This document shows, piece by piece, positions 21,701 through 30,676 of a stretch of 64,000 bases of DNA. Position 1 is the stretch's first letter. Each line of letters starts with the position of its first letter. The notes below the pieces were generated by a model. It saw only the letters and a list, made by a program, of their open reading frames with translations, searched no databases and was not told the origin of the DNA. The position numbers and the translations under genes were made by a program. The DNA comes from Galaxea fascicularis (Eukaryota; Cnidaria; Anthozoa; Scleractinia; Euphylliidae): positions 16,397,363-16,461,362 of the forward strand of contig OX419345.1 of NCBI GenBank assembly GCA_948470475.1, given 5' to 3'.

Positions 21701-24700
21701 AAATCTGCGAGAAACGCTCCGATCTGAGACGATGGGGGCCGGTAGATGACAGCGATTCTTATACTTCCGATGGGATATTCAGCAAGCGCCACCATATGTT
21801 CAAAGGAGCTGAAATTCGCTGAGCATAGCTTCTTAACTCGGAGTGATTTCTTAGCTAGTATGCCAACTCCACCGCCTCTTGAGTTCGCTCTAGGAGTGTG
21901 ATGGAAAATATATCCTTTCGGGCATAACTCCTCAACAAAAAAGTTGTCACTCTCCCTTGAGTGAAGCCAAGTTTCCGTTAAGGCAAGAAAGTCAAGATCA
22001 TGCTCAATGGTGTAGTCCTTGAGTGACAGTACTTTGCCTTTAACAGATCGTACATTCCATAAACAGAGATCTAGTAACTGCGACAACGTCAGCGGCGATG
22101 GGTTAGATCTTGTAGATTTAATTTTAATGCAGTTCGATCCTTCACGTGTGCGAGAGCAACTGGTCGTCTTTCTTCTGTGATCAGTACATCTGACAGGAAT
22201 CTTATAAATGCTTCTGCTGGTCGGCCCCGGCAAAGGATGAACATCGCCACTTAGAGAAATCGTCAGAGCGTTAGAATTGAACGTTGCTTCTGAGTTTGGA
22301 TAGTACGCAATGCGAGCCTTGAACCATTTCTTTGTTTTCGTTTTTATCAAGTAGGAGAATTTTGCTGAATAATTCAATCCAGTGGGAGTGCATTGTTGCA
22401 TGCCAATTAACGCCCAATGCTGTTGCTTTCTGGGCACATCCTTAGGGAATGAGCCATCTTGTATGCAAATTTCAAGCCCGTCATGGTTTGTTGGAGCTGA
22501 CCAGTTCTGTGATACAGAAATTGTGAGGTTTTTGGACAGATTACCGCACGAAAACACAGTCCAAGGGCAGTGCTCTGTTCTTCTTATCGTTACAAATGCC
22601 AAGGATGAGTCACCAGTGGATTCCGACTCCAGTAAGGGCAGGAAAACCATCCAAAACGAGAGACTGAAAAACACGCAGCCGGCCCTCATTGTGCATAATA
22701 CCATGAGAGCATGTGCAAAGGAGGGTTGCAGGAGATGTTGGCCTGGCAGGGCAAACTTCAAATGTTGATAACGTGTAGTTCGCGTTTTGTTATGACCAAA
22801 ATATACTTCAATACAAGAACAACAAGAAGAGTGAGTGCACATACAGTTATCACATGGCTTCTTCTAAATGCAGTATAGGCTAAGGTGGTTTGCATTCGCA
22901 TTCTTCTTCTTTTCGCACTGTTTTCTAGTATTTTGAGCCGAAGAAAGCCACTTGTTTGCTAAACAGTTGACCAAATCTTAAGGTATCAGCCAACCCAATG
23001 GGGTCGTCTTCGCGCGGATCGTTCTAGCGCTTTCTGTTTGAACACAAACCCCCATAAACCACATATTTTCTGAAAGTTGAGTAGTCATGCCTACAGCTAA
23101 TTCCCTTTAAAAGGTAAAAAACTTTAATGCGCTTAAAAAAGGAGGAGGTTTTTGTAAAACTAAGTGTTTTCATTCATTAAGTTCCACGCTCACCAAAAAC
23201 AAACGGAAGAAAACGATTAACACGGCTTTCATTTCTTCACACGTTTGCCTAAAAAAACGTGTCTCAGATTTCTCGAAGGCGCGCTCGTTTTATTTTTACA
23301 AGCAAATATGTTCGGGGATGAGAAATTATTGCCACCGCCAGTGGAAAATAGGCTATAACTTTAAAATGAAAAGACAAATTAAAATTAGCAGACACGGTTT
23401 TGTAGGTGAGCTATCTGACAACAATTTGACCAAATTTCAGCCAAATTGATCCAGGGGCTGCCGACGTGGAGTTCAAAATGCATGCACATCTCGCCTAAAT
23501 TTTGATTTCGAGAAACAAGGAAAAATAGAATTTCGACCATAATGGGATTAGCGTCAAGCAAGTGAAGTGTTAATTGATAACTTCCCGTACGAAAAACTTT
23601 TTTTTGTGGAATTTTTTTAAAATGAAAGCTACTCCCAAGATCTATCGAAACATATAGAAATCCAAAATTATGAAAAACGGTCAATTTTGGGTTGGCTGAT
23701 ACCTTAATTTTCTTCAGTGAATTAGGTTCTGCATCTGAATCAATTCAGCCAGGATTAATTACATTGTAATGTAGGTCAGCCTAATCATTGAATTCAAGGC
23801 TGAAGGACAGCATCTGAACCAGGCCTTAAACTACAACAAAATAGTTTCTACTACACTGCTAAAAATAGTTCACTACTTTGAGGGCATATGTGATATGGTC
23901 TCCCACTTTTTTTTCACTGAAACTCAGTCTCCGACAATGCAGTGACACTTGGGACAATAACCCTGGGACACTTGTCAAACTTGAGTGAAAACTAGAGAAT
24001 TACACCCTGCACACTTCTATCCTTATAACACAAACACATGTTGTTCTGTTACTGTTTTTTTTTAGAACCCCCTTCCCCCCACACAGTGTTGAAATAATTT
24101 AGGCATCGATGGACTAACCTGCATTTTCGCAACCACTAAAAATCAACATTGTAATGGGGGCATTGTAGGCAGTGGTCACTGTTGGGATCTAAAGGGTTAA
24201 ATAGTATGTTTTGCACTTTTTGTACTTTCCCATCATGAATTACCCATGCAGTTACTGTATCCCATTTAATAATTTCTTTGACCTGAAATGGTTTCACATA
24301 CAAGTACTAAACAATAGCTTTTTGTGGTGTACTGTAGGAAACAATCTGTGAATTTTTTTTTTTTTTTTGCATCTTACTGATCACCCATAGTAAATCTTGG
24401 TGAATAATTCTTGGTTGAAAACTCTGAGCTTAGATGATGAGTGCAATCTATTTGAATGTTTTTATTTCCATAAAAAGGGTGATTATTACAGCATGCAAGT
24501 GCATACTTTATTATTCAAGTCAGTGCACATTTAAACCTGTTACATTACATGACTGAGACTCATGAATTCACCCACAGGTAATCCTTCTTGGCAAACTGTC
24601 CCTGTTACAAATCCTACTCCACACATTCCAGTGTTCTTTATAAAGCAGGAACCCACTGAATTGCCCCAGCACGTTTACTATCAGAACAACCAAGTTGTTG

Positions 24701-27700
24701 GCCCCTCACAGAGGCAAACTGCAGTCATCATTCACCCTACATCTGCTATGACAACTTTAGGTCAAAACCCTCTACCAGTGCAAGCAGTTAGTAGAATGGC
24801 TAGTCAGCATGAGAACCCTGTGGTTCAGAATCCTGTTCATCCCAACCCATCACCTTCATCACAGTCCAGCAGATATGGTCTCCAAGGAGTAGTTCCACCA
24901 GTCGGAGGGAGGGAACAAATTTCAGCTGCTGTGGTACAACCTAGAGTAGCCGCAGGGGTTCAGCAAAGAAATAGTGGAAATGAGTTGGGAAGCCAGGCAT
25001 TGCTTCAGTCAGTGCGACAGATTAGCAGAAGGAAAGCAACCATTGAAGAGATAGCCGTAGAGTGCCTAAATAACCTGAACGGCACATACAGCAAAAGTAC
25101 GTTCCTCTTATTCTGAAATGACAGTTTTGTTTTTGTAGTTGTTGTCAGGGCTTCAGCTCTCTAAAAAATTACTTGCAACATCAGAAAATAACGGGTTAAC
25201 ATCTTTAATTGTCTTTCAGATTGTCTGCACACACCACTTTGTGATGAATCATGTATCATTGATCACCACCATGTCATCCTGACCTTGTATGGTACCAATA
25301 ACCTAAAAGTTGTCAGAGGAAGGAATGCATTCACTCAGCTTTTGGAAGGCTCCAAGTACAATTTCCTTCACTGTTTGAAAAAGCACCTTGATGAGGGTAT
25401 GGCCAAAGATGTTGATATGCCAGATGGTTTAGCTAAATTGAGATATCCTCTGGTTCATCTTGCTGCAATGTTCTACAGGTATGTCGTCATAGATATCCTA
25501 GCTTGCCTTGGGTTTGATGTAAACGTCCGTTCACCAAGAACGGGGGAGTTTCCCTTGCATTCAATGTTGCGCCATGCCTTTGAAACAGGCCTGAAGGTTT
25601 TCAAGACAATGACAATCTCTCAGACAGGATTTATTGATTCAACATTTTCAAAAGTCCTTGATTGCCTTTCAAGTGGGTTTGATGTGGTGAAGATTCTCAC
25701 GCAGCAAGATCACCGTGGAGACACACCTTTACATGTTGCAGCCAGAATGATAGTTGAAAGACCTGTAGGAGCCACAGCCTCATCAGTTATTACTGAATTG
25801 GAGATTCCTGATTCAACTCAAGAGTGTGATACAAACAACCCCCAGGTACATAACCCACTACCTGACTTTTCTTTGAGATGCAAACTACAAGCAGCAACTA
25901 AGGAACACCAACGTAGGGCTGAATTTTACACCATCTGCATGCTTGTCATGTGCCGCAAGATCCATGACTCTGCCAAAAGAAACAGTAACCTGGTTCTTGA
26001 TCTTGTGAAACCCATCTTGCTAGTGAAGAATAATGATGGTGAAACCTTTCTACAAATTCTGTGCAAGGAGCATCACATTGCGGCAGCATGTATAGCAGTA
26101 TTTCTGTCTCGTTTTCCCTTGGAAGTTTTAAATAACTGTGCAAAGGAGTGCATTCCAAACTGCTGTTGGTCAGATTGCATTCCTACTGCATATCCTGAGA
26201 AGTGGAAAACCATGAGTGATGCACACCAGACTAGAAGAAAATCATGCCCAGCTGTGGGATTCTCTGAAAACTCAACAAGAAATACAGGTAATGAGCATAA
26301 TAAGCAGTCAGTTTTAATTAAGTTTGTCATTCGTTTTGTTTGCCAGACTTGACAGGGTCTCTGCATTAGCTTTGAGTGTATCAGTACTTAAGTTCCTTAG
26401 GGAAACCCCTCTTTGCAAAAGAATTGAGCATGGTGCTGGAAACATAGTACAAAATTTCTTCAACTCTTTGAGTTATATAAAAACTTTGCCAGAACCATCA
26501 CAGGGATGTAGATAAAATTTTTAGCAGATGGGAATTATCAGGTCACAGGCAGGTTTATAGGAATCGATTATTTTAGTTTTTTAAGACCACAGAAAGTTTT
26601 TCAGCGTGGGAAATCTAGTTCACAGCTGGTATTTTTCCTGGCTCACAGCTATTATCAGCATCCCTGCATCAGATACTGGCCTAGGTTACCACCAGGCACC
26701 ACATTAAGACCAGGGGTACGTTTCTCAAAACTCCCTAAACTTGTAGGGCGCATTTCGGTTGCCATAATTTCCTTCATGTCTTAAAAACGTAGACGTTTCC
26801 AGCTATGAAATTTAGCAGCAAATTTGCCCTTTCGCATCTTGAAATCATAGTTAAAGATCAACTTTTTAGAATAAGCAGATCGCAATTTTACAAATGGCTT
26901 TTTGGGTCTGAAAAGTTTTCAGGAGTTTTGAGAAATGAGCCCCAGGGGTCAATTTAATAAAACTTTTACAGGTGTAATTTACAAGTGTAGCCATTGTTTT
27001 AGAGTCTGAAAACAATAGCTACACCTGCAAATTTTTATAGAATTGGCCCCAGGCTGGCTACTCGTAGTTCCAGCTCTACACCATTGTCAGCCGCAGTTTC
27101 CACTTACATTCCATTTACATACTCATATTTTATTTATTTATTATGTTAGTTTTAGTGGCATAATAGTGAATCTTAGTGATGCTATTTGAGCATAATAGTG
27201 TGAAACATCAAGCATAATGTGGACAACCCTACTACCAAGTCAGTTGTTAGTTTGTATGAGGGAATGCAGGAGACATCCAACAGCTTTATGTCCCTGCCCA
27301 ATTTTTCAGTCAACTGAAGTCAACATGTTGCACCCAGTGAATGTGATCTGATAATGGTATTGGAATAGTCTTATTCACTGCAATGTTTATTTGTCATTTC
27401 AATTGCCCATTCAGTTACATTCTTTTTTCATTTATTTTCTCTTTCTCTTTGCTGATCTTTATTCAAAACCAGTGTCACCTAAGCCCTCTTCAGAAGTGAG
27501 TGTTGGACAAGTGTCCCCGACTATATCTACAACAGAGCCTATGAAGACAAATACAAAAGGATCTGTTGTGACACCCATTCCAGCCACTCCCTTACAGAAC
27601 AAGACCTCAGTCACTGATATGGATGACATTCTTGAAGCTGTTATCACACCAGTGGTAGCAAACCCAACCCATTCATCATTGCGACCTAACACAAAACGCA

Positions 27701-28050
27701 AGATTATTGATGCCCTGAAGGAAGACTACTCAGAACGGCTGGAATTGGCTGTGAAAGGAAGGCGTGAAGTTGAAGAAGATGTCCAGAAACACAGGTTGAA
27801 GATGCATGAACTTAATGAGGTGATTGTAAAGAAGAAGGCGTTTATGCAGAAGCTAGAGAAAGAACTGCAAGAGTTACAGAAGGAGGTTTGGCATGAGAAT
27901 CAGGCCGTCCAGGCACTGGAAAACAGTTTGGAGCAGTTTACTAAAGAGGAGGAAGAGATGCAGAAGCACTTGGCTTTGCTACAAGAAGCTGAGCCTGAAC
28001 CATCAGCAAAAAGGAACAAAGAGTGTTCTGAACAGGATACTAGGCTCTGA
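8888..28050 (+). CDS. Gene B: three-module ankyrin / coiled-coil protein
   Basis: Six exons: 8888-9785, 12613-13743, 16927-17145, 24578-25096, 25220-26287, 27473-28050 (stop TGA). All five introns are GT-AG and phase 1; joined length is 4413 nt, giving 1470 residues with no internal stop. The ATG at 8888 gives MFHTPLCRKNC, so the Cys/His motif is at the N-terminus as in paralogues C, D and E. Order: Cys/His + ankyrin module 1; basic patch and module 2; two linker exons, Pro/Gln/Ser-rich with an IKQEP SUMO-type site; module 3; terminal coiled coil (about 27700-27990). One gene is favoured because phases agree throughout, modules 2 and 3 lack their own start next to the motif, and only the last exon has a coiled coil. 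It could still be two or three transcripts. Intron 3 (7.4 kb) carries nested transposons. Function unknown. Confidence 0.7.
10903..11057. mobile_element. Hairpin MITE
   Basis: Imperfect inverted repeat of about 55 bp arms. The left arm includes CAGCCCTATACGTTAATGAT and the right arm the reverse complement form ATGATTAATGTATGGGGCTG. No ORF. Confidence 0.55.
11618..12062. mobile_element. MITE with CAGGGAGCC ends
   Basis: Terminal inverted repeats of about 60 bp: left starts CAGGGAGCCTGAGTGCTTTA and right ends with its near-exact reverse complement. Interior 330 bp is non-coding. No convincing target duplication; a CAGGG start suggests hAT or Kolobok ancestry. Confidence 0.7.
12613..13743 (+). 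other. Gene B exon 2: ankyrin module 2
   Basis: Phase 1-1 exon, 377 codons. It starts with a basic stretch (AKKKTKFY). A worn half-motif (FPGLCSSDCSDIMKAV) is followed about 25 residues later by the intact HTPLCPTSCDLRHH, so the Cys/His motif seems partly duplicated here. Ankyrin-like repeats follow (YPLLHLICMSGNCVAVSKLI; ETPLHVAARYF; GDTVLHVLARCF). It ends in a Cys-rich tail (CEPKCPCGG). Confidence 0.8.
13744..16926. other. Gene B intron 2
   Basis: 3.2 kb. A short stretch near 14680-14740 (ACATACATACGTACTTTATT, then AAGGCAGCCAAAGG) looks like a minus-strand LINE 3' tail. From 14929 to 16716 lies a long inverted-repeat-ended element. No host coding sequence seen. Confidence 0.5.
14929..16716. 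mobile_element. 1.8 kb non-autonomous DNA transposon
   Basis: Inverted ends TGATGAGTAGCACGATCACC (14929) and GGGTGACTGTGCTACTCATC (to about 16716). A possible ATTT flank repeat is on both sides. The only ORFs inside are short and match nothing I know, so it is probably a deleted derivative of an autonomous element. Confidence 0.6.
16927..17145 (+). other. Gene B exon 3: linker
   Basis: 73-codon phase 1-1 exon encoding a Ser/Gln/Pro-rich linker (VQEPVSSSEGC ... SPPLIPVVHIPASSE). Bounded by CCAAG acceptor and GCAG|GTACAA donor. The hydrophobic run next to acidic/Ser residues resembles a SUMO-interacting motif; inference only. Confidence 0.6.
17410..17610 (+). repeat. ~200-bp dispersed repeat, copy 1
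   Basis: Aligns in the same orientation with 23950-24150. Shared blocks include GGGACACTTG, CTTATAACAC, CCCTTCCCCCCA and GATGGACTAACCTG. No ORF or obvious terminal structure. Confidence 0.65.
19053..19081 (-). promoter_or_regulatory. LINE 3' stem-loop
   Basis: Perfect 9-bp inverted repeat with an 11-nt loop directly before the (ATT)n tail. In L2-type LINEs such a 3' hairpin is bound by the element's own reverse transcriptase during target-primed reverse transcription (family knowledge). Confidence 0.7.
19237..22842 (-). CDS. LINE ORF2: APE endonuclease and reverse transcriptase
   Basis: Uninterrupted 1201-residue ORF. Residues about 1-205: an unusual N-terminal extension with a hydrophobic stretch (VFFSLSFWMVFLPLL) and a 2A-like DVHPLPGP near residue 205. 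Then an APE-type endonuclease: LWNVRSVKG, LTETWL, YRPPSS, GDFNVHLDD, SDHFAVH. Then reverse transcriptase: FRPISNLKYISKMIEKAI, LLLLDLSAAFDTVDH, GVPQGSVLGP, catalytic FYADDTQLY, LKLNRDKTELLVIG. A C-terminal region follows (LHWLPVRQRITYKILLLTYK; RLWNSLTDDIR) typical of CR1/L2 elements. The enzyme nicks target DNA and copies element RNA at the nick. No stops or frameshifts, so it may be recently active. No separate ORF1 is seen upstream. Confidence 0.9.
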   Translation of the reverse strand: MCTHSSCCSCIEVYFGHNKTRTTRYQHLKFALPGQHLLQPSFAHALMVLCTMRAGCVFFSLSFWMVFLPLLESESTGDSSLAFVTIRRTEHCPWTVFSCGNLSKNLTISVSQNWSAPTNHDGLEICIQDGSFPKDVPRKQQHWALIGMQQCTPTGLNYSAKFSYLIKTKTKKWFKARIAYYPNSEATFNSNALTISLSGDVHPLPGPTSRSIYKIPVRCTDHRRKTTSCSRTREGSNCIKIKSTRSNPSPLTLSQLLDLCLWNVRSVKGKVLSLKDYTIEHDLDFLALTETWLHSRESDNFFVEELCPKGYIFHHTPRANSRGGGVGILAKKSLRVKKLCSANFSSFEHMVALAEYPIGSIRIAVIYRPPSSQIGAFLADFASLLEQLVPNSDNLLIVGDFNVHLDDSKNTDVIKLHNLLESFNLKQHVATPTHSRGHTLDLIITRSDDDLVDGIVVRDPTLSDHFAVHCTLKLTKPRAEQHEISYRKLGSIDMSAMRKDLKDSTVLQETITDLSTLVDKYETELTRVLDIHAPEKKRTIRMRPAAAWYNDDIDREKRKRRKLERRWRKSRLVIDRELYKEQCQVVSSLIKKAKENYYSNIIQENKGNQKILFNTISRLLHRKPEKCYPIAPSSEVLANRFADFFCEKIEAIRNDLFTRYTPVANSLGDAQACSAKLTEFERMTQDQVKSLANSSVLKTCTLDPLPASIMRDCMDVLLPVLTKMINISIETATMPVQLKEAMIRPKLKKESLNHEVYANFRPISNLKYISKMIEKAISYQLTNYLRDNDLEESLQSAYKTFHSTETALVKVHNDIVSAIDNQSYVILLLLDLSAAFDTVDHKILLQRLSCRFGINGKALCWFKSYLENRKQVVNVKGATSRSKDLRCGVPQGSVLGPILYVLYTSPLGDIVRSHGLSCHFYADDTQLYCSFKLHEQVASVQVIESCLNDIDAWMLANMLKLNRDKTELLVIGPKHKVNPPIKGIYVAGDYIEASSSARNIGVIFDSHVNLEKHVTNTCKMAFYHLRNIARIRNCLSQDDAEILVHAFISSKLDFCNALLYGLPKSVIDRLQYVQNCAARLVTRTRRSEHITPVLRRLHWLPVRQRITYKILLLTYKALNGMAPKYIADLLQPYTPTRQLRSSSKNLLVIPKSNLKFYGDRSFEVAAPRLWNSLTDDIRSIQNLDVFKNKIKTLLFIDAFTS
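22222..22245 (-). other. 2A-like motif in LINE ORF
   Basis: Encodes DVHPLPGP, preceded by SLSG. The ribosome-skipping 2A consensus is D(V/I)ExNPGP, so this keeps the D, V and PGP but has Leu in place of the critical Asn. A related or decayed 2A signal; activity doubtful. Confidence 0.55.
22978..23707. mobile_element. TTAA-flanked inverted-repeat element
   Basis: Ends are TTAAGGTATCAGCCAACCCA (22978) and its reverse complement ending at 23707; the outer TTAA is probably the target duplication. 730 bp, no real ORF. A TTAA target is used by piggyBac and Kolobok transposases, so this is a non-autonomous member of one of those. Confidence 0.75.
23950..24150 (+). repeat. ~200-bp dispersed repeat, copy 2
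   Basis: Partner of 17410-17610 in the same orientation, clearly diverged. The two copies bracket the nested transposon block. Confidence 0.6.
24578..25096 (+). other. Gene B exon 4: Pro/Gln/Ser-rich linker
   Basis: 173 codons, phase 1-1, acceptor CCCACAG, donor AAAA|GTACGT. It encodes a Pro/Gln/Val/Ser-rich stretch. IKQEPTE (24640-24660) matches the sumoylation consensus hydrophobic-K-x-E. The exon ends in a short helical part (RRKATIEEIAVECLNNLNG). Confidence 0.65.
25220..26287 (+). other. Gene B exon 5: ankyrin module 3
   Basis: 356 codons, phase 1-1. It starts NCLHTPLCDESCIIDHHHV (intact Cys/His motif). Ankyrin-like repeats follow (YPLVHLAAMFYRYVVIDILA; GDTPLHVAARMIV; GETFLQILCKEH). It ends in a Cys-rich segment (CAKECIPNCCWSDC). 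No Met precedes the motif, so the module is read as internal. Confidence 0.8.
26712..26944. mobile_element. MITE, AGGGGTACGTTTCTC ends
   Basis: Inverted ends GTTTCTCAAAACTCC / GGAGTTTTGAGAAATGAGCC. 233 bp, no ORF. Confidence 0.6.
26943..27052. mobile_element. MITE, CAGGGGTCAATTT ends
   Basis: 110 bp with inverted ends CAGGGGTCAATTTAATAAAA / TTTTTATAGAATTGGCCCCA and inner arms around a GGTGTA / TACACC pair. It shares its first bases with the end of the preceding element. Confidence 0.6.
27473..28050 (+). other. Gene B terminal exon: coiled coil
   Basis: Pro/Ser/Thr-rich start, then MDDILEAVITPVV (a diverged FLxFL-type helix). Then KRKIIDALKEDYSERLELAV and about 90 residues of Glu/Lys/Leu coiled coil, ending with a basic SAKRNK and the stop TGA at 28048-28050. 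Confidence 0.8.
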
Positions 28051-30676
28051 AAGAGGCCCAAATGCCTTTCTAATTAGAAGGCCTGTTCTTTTGTTGTCAA
28101 GATTGCTGTTTTGTATGGTTATTCATTAGGCAAGACTAAGCAAGGTTTTTGTGCACCAAGTGATTTTTAATTTTTTCTTCTTGATGGATTTGTAAGGTAA
28201 TGTCATATATTAATTTCATATTTTAATACTCATTAATAGTACTAAGGAGTTGACTTCTCAAGATTTTAATGTGACTGTTTAGGATATTGAATATTTACCA
28301 TGCTTGTGCTAGCCAGTTTTTGAGATTCAGTGATCATTTCGATTTTATTAGTTTTTAGGTTTTAAGTCAGTAAACTCTTTCAAGAAAGCTGAAGCAAAAA
28401 AAAAAGTTTTGGAAGAGAGATTTTAAGAGTGCAATTGAAGATTTCCTAGCACTTTGCTTTTCGGTCTTATGTCCCATTCATTGTAAAAGTAAATATGAAG
28501 AAAGGTTGCTTCTGATTCCTTGTGGAATTTCGTTAGTGTAACCATTCAGAGAAAGCGAAATCGTGATTGACCACAATGTGGTTGAGCCAAACAAGTTAAC
28601 TAACAATTAAATTTATGGGTGATACTTGATTTACAATACCATGTTCATGCCCCTTTATGGTTTGTTTGGTTAGCAGTAATTCAAGGCTATTCTTTAAGAA
28701 GAGTAGATGGGTGCTGAAAATTACTAAACCTTTAAATCCAGGGTGCCCAGTATATAAGTTTGGTGCAAAAACTAAAATTTCCTGGTCACCCAAAGGTGAA
28801 AATTAGTTGCCAGAGGCAACCAGGTGCCACCAGAGCACAGTCCTGAGTATTAAAAAATGGTAATGTATGGTTCCAGAGATTATTCACCTTCCCATGACCC
28901 AGGTATCAGGTTTTTCTTTGGTAAGGGTAAGGAGGTATGTGAGGAGAAGAAGTGTGGGGGTGGGGGGGGGGGGGGGGAAGGAAGGGAGTGAAACTCAGGT
29001 TACCCTTCCCATAGAATAGCTGAATTTAAAACTGAATGGGAATTTCTAGATTGGTCAGGGAAATGGTGGGGGGGGGGTGCCCATGGGGTTTGCAAAGTAT
29101 CTCTGAAGTCATACAGTACAAAGTGAAGGTTACTGTCAAGATCTTACTGACACTACGGCATATTGAATAATTATACTAAAAAAGATGGATTATTAGCCTA
29201 AATTATTGTTAATTGAACACTCCGTTAGTCTCGTGGGTACAGAGTGCAGGGTTAGAATGTTTATCTTTTTAAATCGATAATGTTTAAAGGAGATAACAGA
29301 TGCTCTAAATTGCAATTCTGTTCAAGCATTATAGTATAGAAAGACCAAACATTTTGTACCACTGAAGTTATTGGTGTTGGCTTGGAATAAACTGTCTTCG
29401 AAAGAGAAAAACTATTGAGTTGAAGCAAAGGAAGTCATTTTACTACTTTTTTCGTTTTTTGTTTTTGTTTTTTTGTTTACCCACCTAACATGCTCCCTCC
29501 CCCGACAAAAACAATGATCTGCCCACCCCAACCGAAATGCACTTTCTTCCGCAGAATATGCAGCGCGTTTATCCAATCGGACAGGCACTGGTGTGACAGT
29601 AACGACAAAATGTATCGTTTGTTTCCATACAGATTTAGGGCCTGTTTACATGGAGGTGAAGGACCCAGTCTCGTAGGGAAGAGGGCGTGATGGATGAGTC
29701 CGCACCCTCCACGGGCTCCCCATACATAACGTACCTACCCTCCAGGGTTCACCCTTATCGACCAATGGCTCAAACGATAAATGGAAATCCAAACTAGCTA
29801 GCGTAGATTGAAAATGAAAGTGGTCCATCCGATGGACAGTCACTAATAAACCAAAACGTGAATTGTAATTTGGACTGAAGCAATGTGTGAAAATCTAAGC
29901 TACAGTCTATTTACAAAATCCCCCCATTCAAAATCCTGGTTACGGGCCAGCCCAGGCGATGAGGTAACTCGCCTAGCCGTGGTCGAATTACATGCACTCT
30001 TACAACCCCCGGCATCCTAGGATAAAGTTTCTAGAGGTTCTTGCATGGTCTCATAGACAAAATGACTTGCGAACGACGCATTTTGGTGCTCTATATTTTT
30101 TTTACATTTTCTAGCCGCTCTTCCTGTGACTTTTGAGTGCTGTGGTTTTTTGTTGTCACTGTCAATACTGTAAACATGATCAAATAAAAAATGGGAGATT
30201 TTGGAGATGAAGGTTACCTCACTTGCCTCGAGTCCCCCACTTCCATGTTTAGACCGAGGCCAAAAATGCAGCCATGGACTGATATTTTCTTCTTGTTTTT
30301 AATTTTGTCAAGGTACCAGCGTCTTGTAGAAAAAAAGGCCGAGATTTGCTTTTATCTGCGTTCTGCTGTCGGAACTTGGCAAGAACGTCATGGTAAGCCA
30401 AATATGTAAATCCGTATTCCTCTATTGTCCTGATCTATTGTCCTGTAAATGTGCTTTATTGTCTTCTTTTATATGTGCTCTAAATGTGGGCTAGCATGAA
30501 GTTTTTGCCCGGAACGTGGTCACATCCTCAGGGTCACGGTCGGCATTGGGTTTCGTATGTGTACAGCTCGGTCACGTGTTGCAAACCGAGGGCATGCGTC
30601 TTTCATGTAGGCGCCAAAATTTTTTGAATGCGCGATGTGACTTCTTTGCATGACACAGGGAATTCCAACATAGAGT
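28051..30676. other. Spacer between genes B and C
   Basis: 2.6 kb. AT-rich 3' flank of B; a long G-run at about 28953-28980 and another near 29065-29080. At 29636 TTTAGGGCCTGTTTACATGG resembles a Harbinger-type MITE end, but its partner was not found. The region just before 30677 is the presumed promoter of gene C. No coding sequence recognised. Confidence 0.5.

Larger units (their letters stand above)
19015..22977 (-). mobile_element. L2-clade LINE, nearly full length
   Basis: Minus-strand non-LTR retrotransposon. The 3' end has the L2-type signature: a 9-bp perfect stem AGCGCCATT/AATGGCGCT (19053-19081), then TATATAAATTC, then an (ATT)n tail (19015-19038 on +). An A30-like tract on the + strand (19207-19230) lies in the 3' UTR. 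The 5' boundary is not sharply visible; it lies between 22843 and the TTAA element at 22978. It is antisense to the host gene. Confidence 0.75.
18777..23825. mobile_element. Harbinger-like element split by later insertions
   Basis: Left end GGCCTGGTTCAAACGCCATA (from 18777) and right end, read on the minus strand, GGCCTGGTTCAGATGCTGTC. Both are followed inward by CTTCAGCC and GAATTCAA blocks. Both ends are flanked outside by TTA, the typical 3-bp Harbinger target duplication. Only a few hundred bases at the two edges belong to this element; the middle is a LINE plus another element. Confidence 0.65.
17146..24577. other. Gene B intron 3, hosting nested transposons
   Basis: 7.4 kb intron, most of it accounted for by a Harbinger-like element (18777-23825) that contains an L2-type LINE and a TTAA-flanked element. 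On each side lies one copy of a ~200-bp direct repeat (about 17410-17610 and 23950-24150). The 17.7-18.7 kb part shows only degenerate repeat-like sequence. Confidence 0.65.
26288..27472. other. Gene B intron 5 with two adjoining MITEs
   Basis: 1.2 kb intron holding inverted-repeat elements at 26712-26944 and 26943-27052 that abut each other. Nothing else recognised. Confidence 0.6.
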
